Origin: Kordiimonas gwangyangensis DSM 19435 = JCM 12864
Lineage (GTDB): Bacteria > Pseudomonadota > Alphaproteobacteria > Sphingomonadales > Kordiimonadaceae
Assembly (NCBI RefSeq): GCF_000375545.1
Contig: NZ_AQXF01000001.1
Location: 1-64,000, forward strand
Length of the DNA stretch: 64,000 nucleotides
Reading direction: 5' to 3'
The notes under the pieces are model-generated. The model saw only the letters and a program-made list of their open reading frames with translations. It was not told the DNA's origin and did no database searches. This document shows, piece after piece, positions 62,808 to 64,000 of the stretch. Position 1 is the first letter of the stretch. Each line of letters starts with the position of its first letter. The translations under genes and the position numbers were made by a program.

Positions 62808-63607
62808 GGCTCGGCCACTTCCCCGCCGCCGTGGCGCGGCAGGAAACGGTCTTCCACGCCCAGCGCGCGGTATAGCGCCACCAGTTGCGCACGTGTAGCG
62901 GGTTTGGCGAGCGTGGCGTTGACCGTGTTCACAAACACCTGGTTCTCCGCCGTCTTGTGGCATACCACACCAACACCGATACGCAGGATGGCGAGGTTCG
63001 GGTTATAGGGCGGCAGCTCTTCGCCAAGCGACTTGAAGACAAAAATATTATCCGGCAGCGAGCCGGACATATGGTCCACCCGGCCTGCTATCAACATGCG
63101 GGCCTTGGTGGTTTCGTCCGTCGTCGGCACAAAGGTGGCGTTATAGTCGGCAAGGAAATTCGGCAGCGCTGACCCATTGGGGTAGGCCACCATCTTGCCG
63201 TCCAGATGCTCGAAACTGCCAAGCGGGTCATGCGCGGGACGGCTGAAAATATGGCTTTCCACAAACACGAGCGGCAGGGTTTCCACATAGTCGTCGGCGT
63301 TTTCAATGTCGCCGCCACGGGAGAGATGCTCGATACGCGCGGGGTAAAGACAGCTGCGCTCATTCTTGGCGAATTCCATTTTCGCGCGTTTATAGGGCAG
63401 CGGCTGATAGGGCTTGTCCGTCCCGCTGGCCTTCAGCGCAAAATGGATGAGGTCGTTATAAAAGCCGGTACCATCAAGCGCGAGGGTCATTCCCCAACCG
63501 CTACCAAAGACGGCGTTTTCCGGCTCCTGCGAGGCAGCGGGCGCGTGTGTGCTCAAGGCGCCTGCCAGCGCCATTGCCACAACAGATGATAACACCCTGC
63601 CCTTCAA
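62804..63607 (-). CDS. Orphan periplasmic solute-binding-like protein, paralog 3
   Basis: 267 aa, TTG start at 63605-63607 with GAGG upstream. The signal peptide (SSVVAMALAGALSTHAPA) is clear. The type 2 binding-protein fold shows in GWGMTLALDGTGFYNDL, YKRAKMEFAKNERSCLYPA, AYPNGSALPNF and IAGRVDHMSGSLPDNIFVF. The C-terminal part has VVCHKTAENQVFVNTVNATL, shared with paralog 4. No transport genes adjoin it. Ligand unknown. Its neighbour at the right edge is a close relative in the same direction, suggesting local duplication. Confidence 0.75.
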   Translation of the reverse strand: MKGRVLSSVVAMALAGALSTHAPAASQEPENAVFGSGWGMTLALDGTGFYNDLIHFALKASGTDKPYQPLPYKRAKMEFAKNERSCLYPARIEHLSRGGDIENADDYVETLPLVFVESHIFSRPAHDPLGSFEHLDGKMVAYPNGSALPNFLADYNATFVPTTDETTKARMLIAGRVDHMSGSLPDNIFVFKSLGEELPPYNPNLAILRIGVGVVCHKTAENQVFVNTVNATLAKPATRAQLVALYRALGVEDRFLPRHGGGEVAEP

Positions 63608-63700
63608 TAAAGTTCGCCTCGGTTTGGGGTGTGCACCCCTGATGGTTGGACTGGAACATACCCGCGCGGCACACCCACCACCCGGTTTAACGGGCTTTTC

Positions 63701-64000
63701 TTAATAATTGGTGTTGCCGGCCTTGCCAGAGCCAAGCCCCGTGGGCCGCGGATGCGCACGCGCCACGCTACCGCCTGCGGCCGGTGCAATATCATTCAGA
63801 TTATGCTCGTCAATTGCGCCGTGGCCAGGCCGCGCAGGCACGTGCCAGATACCGGCATCCTCAAGCCGCACCTGATAGTCGCGGTTGGCGGCCAGGGTTT
63901 TTGCCCGGCTATTGAGCGCTTCAACAAAAGCCTCAGTCGCCGGTGACCGGTGACACACAAAGCCGATGTTACTTTCAAGGAACACAAGTTCATTATCGAA
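63701..64000 (-). CDS. Orphan solute-binding-like protein, paralog 4 (5' end beyond the window)
   Basis: C-terminal 99 residues only; the frame is open to the window edge on the minus strand. FDNELVFLESNIGFVCHRSPATEAFVEALNSR aligns with the end of paralog 3 (VGVVCHKTAENQVFVNTVN). After that it has a polar tail (HVPARPGHGAIDEHN). The gene ends at TAA 63701-63703. It is a tandem relative of paralog 3. Confidence 0.65.
   Translation of the reverse strand, partial: FDNELVFLESNIGFVCHRSPATEAFVEALNSRAKTLAANRDYQVRLEDAGIWHVPARPGHGAIDEHNLNDIAPAAGGSVARAHPRPTGLGSGKAGNTNY

Noticed and set aside
63681-63694. CCCG-GTTTAA-CGGG hairpin near the right end
   Set aside because: Only 4 bp of stem. The T run lies on the plus strand, where no gene ends, so it was not called a terminator.

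Overview
This 64 kb window is GC-rich chromosomal DNA, almost certainly from a Gram-negative alphaproteobacterium, possibly a marine Kordiimonadales- or Rhodospirillales-type organism; the order is a guess. The evidence is the Kdo-anchored group 2-type capsule locus, short alphaproteobacterial flagellins, large hemolysin-type (RTX) proteins, alphaproteobacterial PAS proteins and phage genes of the DUF1376/DUF6362/gene-transfer-agent terminase type. No rRNA, tRNA or CRISPR array was found.

Region 1 (4-2373) is a large RTX protein read leftward. Region 2 (2656-27020) is the capsule region. It holds an export operon (kpsF-M-T-E-D, leftward), kpsS and an LTA-synthase-like phosphatase-fold membrane protein (rightward), the PAPS-forming genes cysD and cysNC, a LicD protein with discoidin-like domains, a glycerol-3-phosphate cytidylyltransferase (tagD), a sulfotransferase-like gene, and a tightly overlapping kdsA-kdsC-kdsB-kpsC operon that makes and transfers Kdo. 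Four ordinary genes (hydrolase, protease-like, hypothetical, DinB; 11496-14680) sit inside it. Together these suggest a poly-Kdo-anchored polymer that may carry glycerol phosphate or another phospho-substituent and sulfate. No polymerase or ordinary sugar glycosyltransferase is visible.

Region 3 (27144-34713) has a flagellin, a phosphopantetheinyl transferase and three more RTX proteins, one a serralysin-type zinc protease. Region 4 (34848-37821) has a lipoprotein, the first of three PAS paralogs, a receiver-Hpt protein and a WG-like protein. Region 5 (37871-40498) is a phage/GTA packaging remnant: small terminase, large terminase and a truncated portal.

Region 6 (40682-55087) has an orphan solute-binding-like protein, a MarR-S41 peptidase pair with a 38-bp palindrome upstream, two more PAS paralogs, a 39-aa membrane protein, an AraC regulator, and a tandemly duplicated two-gene module. 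Each copy of the module pairs a zinc-ribbon membrane protein with a ~580-aa secreted protein of unknown function; copy 1 of the membrane protein is cut short by an in-frame stop. A second flagellin and two secreted proteins follow.

Region 7 (55213-57775) is a phage early module (DUF6362, DUF1376, S24-type repressor). It shares the operator-like sequence TTACG-N5-CGTAA with the packaging remnant 15 kb away and with a solute-binding-like gene at 57782-58513, so the two phage pieces may be one split or partly domesticated element. Region 8 (57782-64000) has further solute-binding-like paralogs (one cut by the window edge), a universal stress protein, small membrane proteins and long stretches without recognisable genes.
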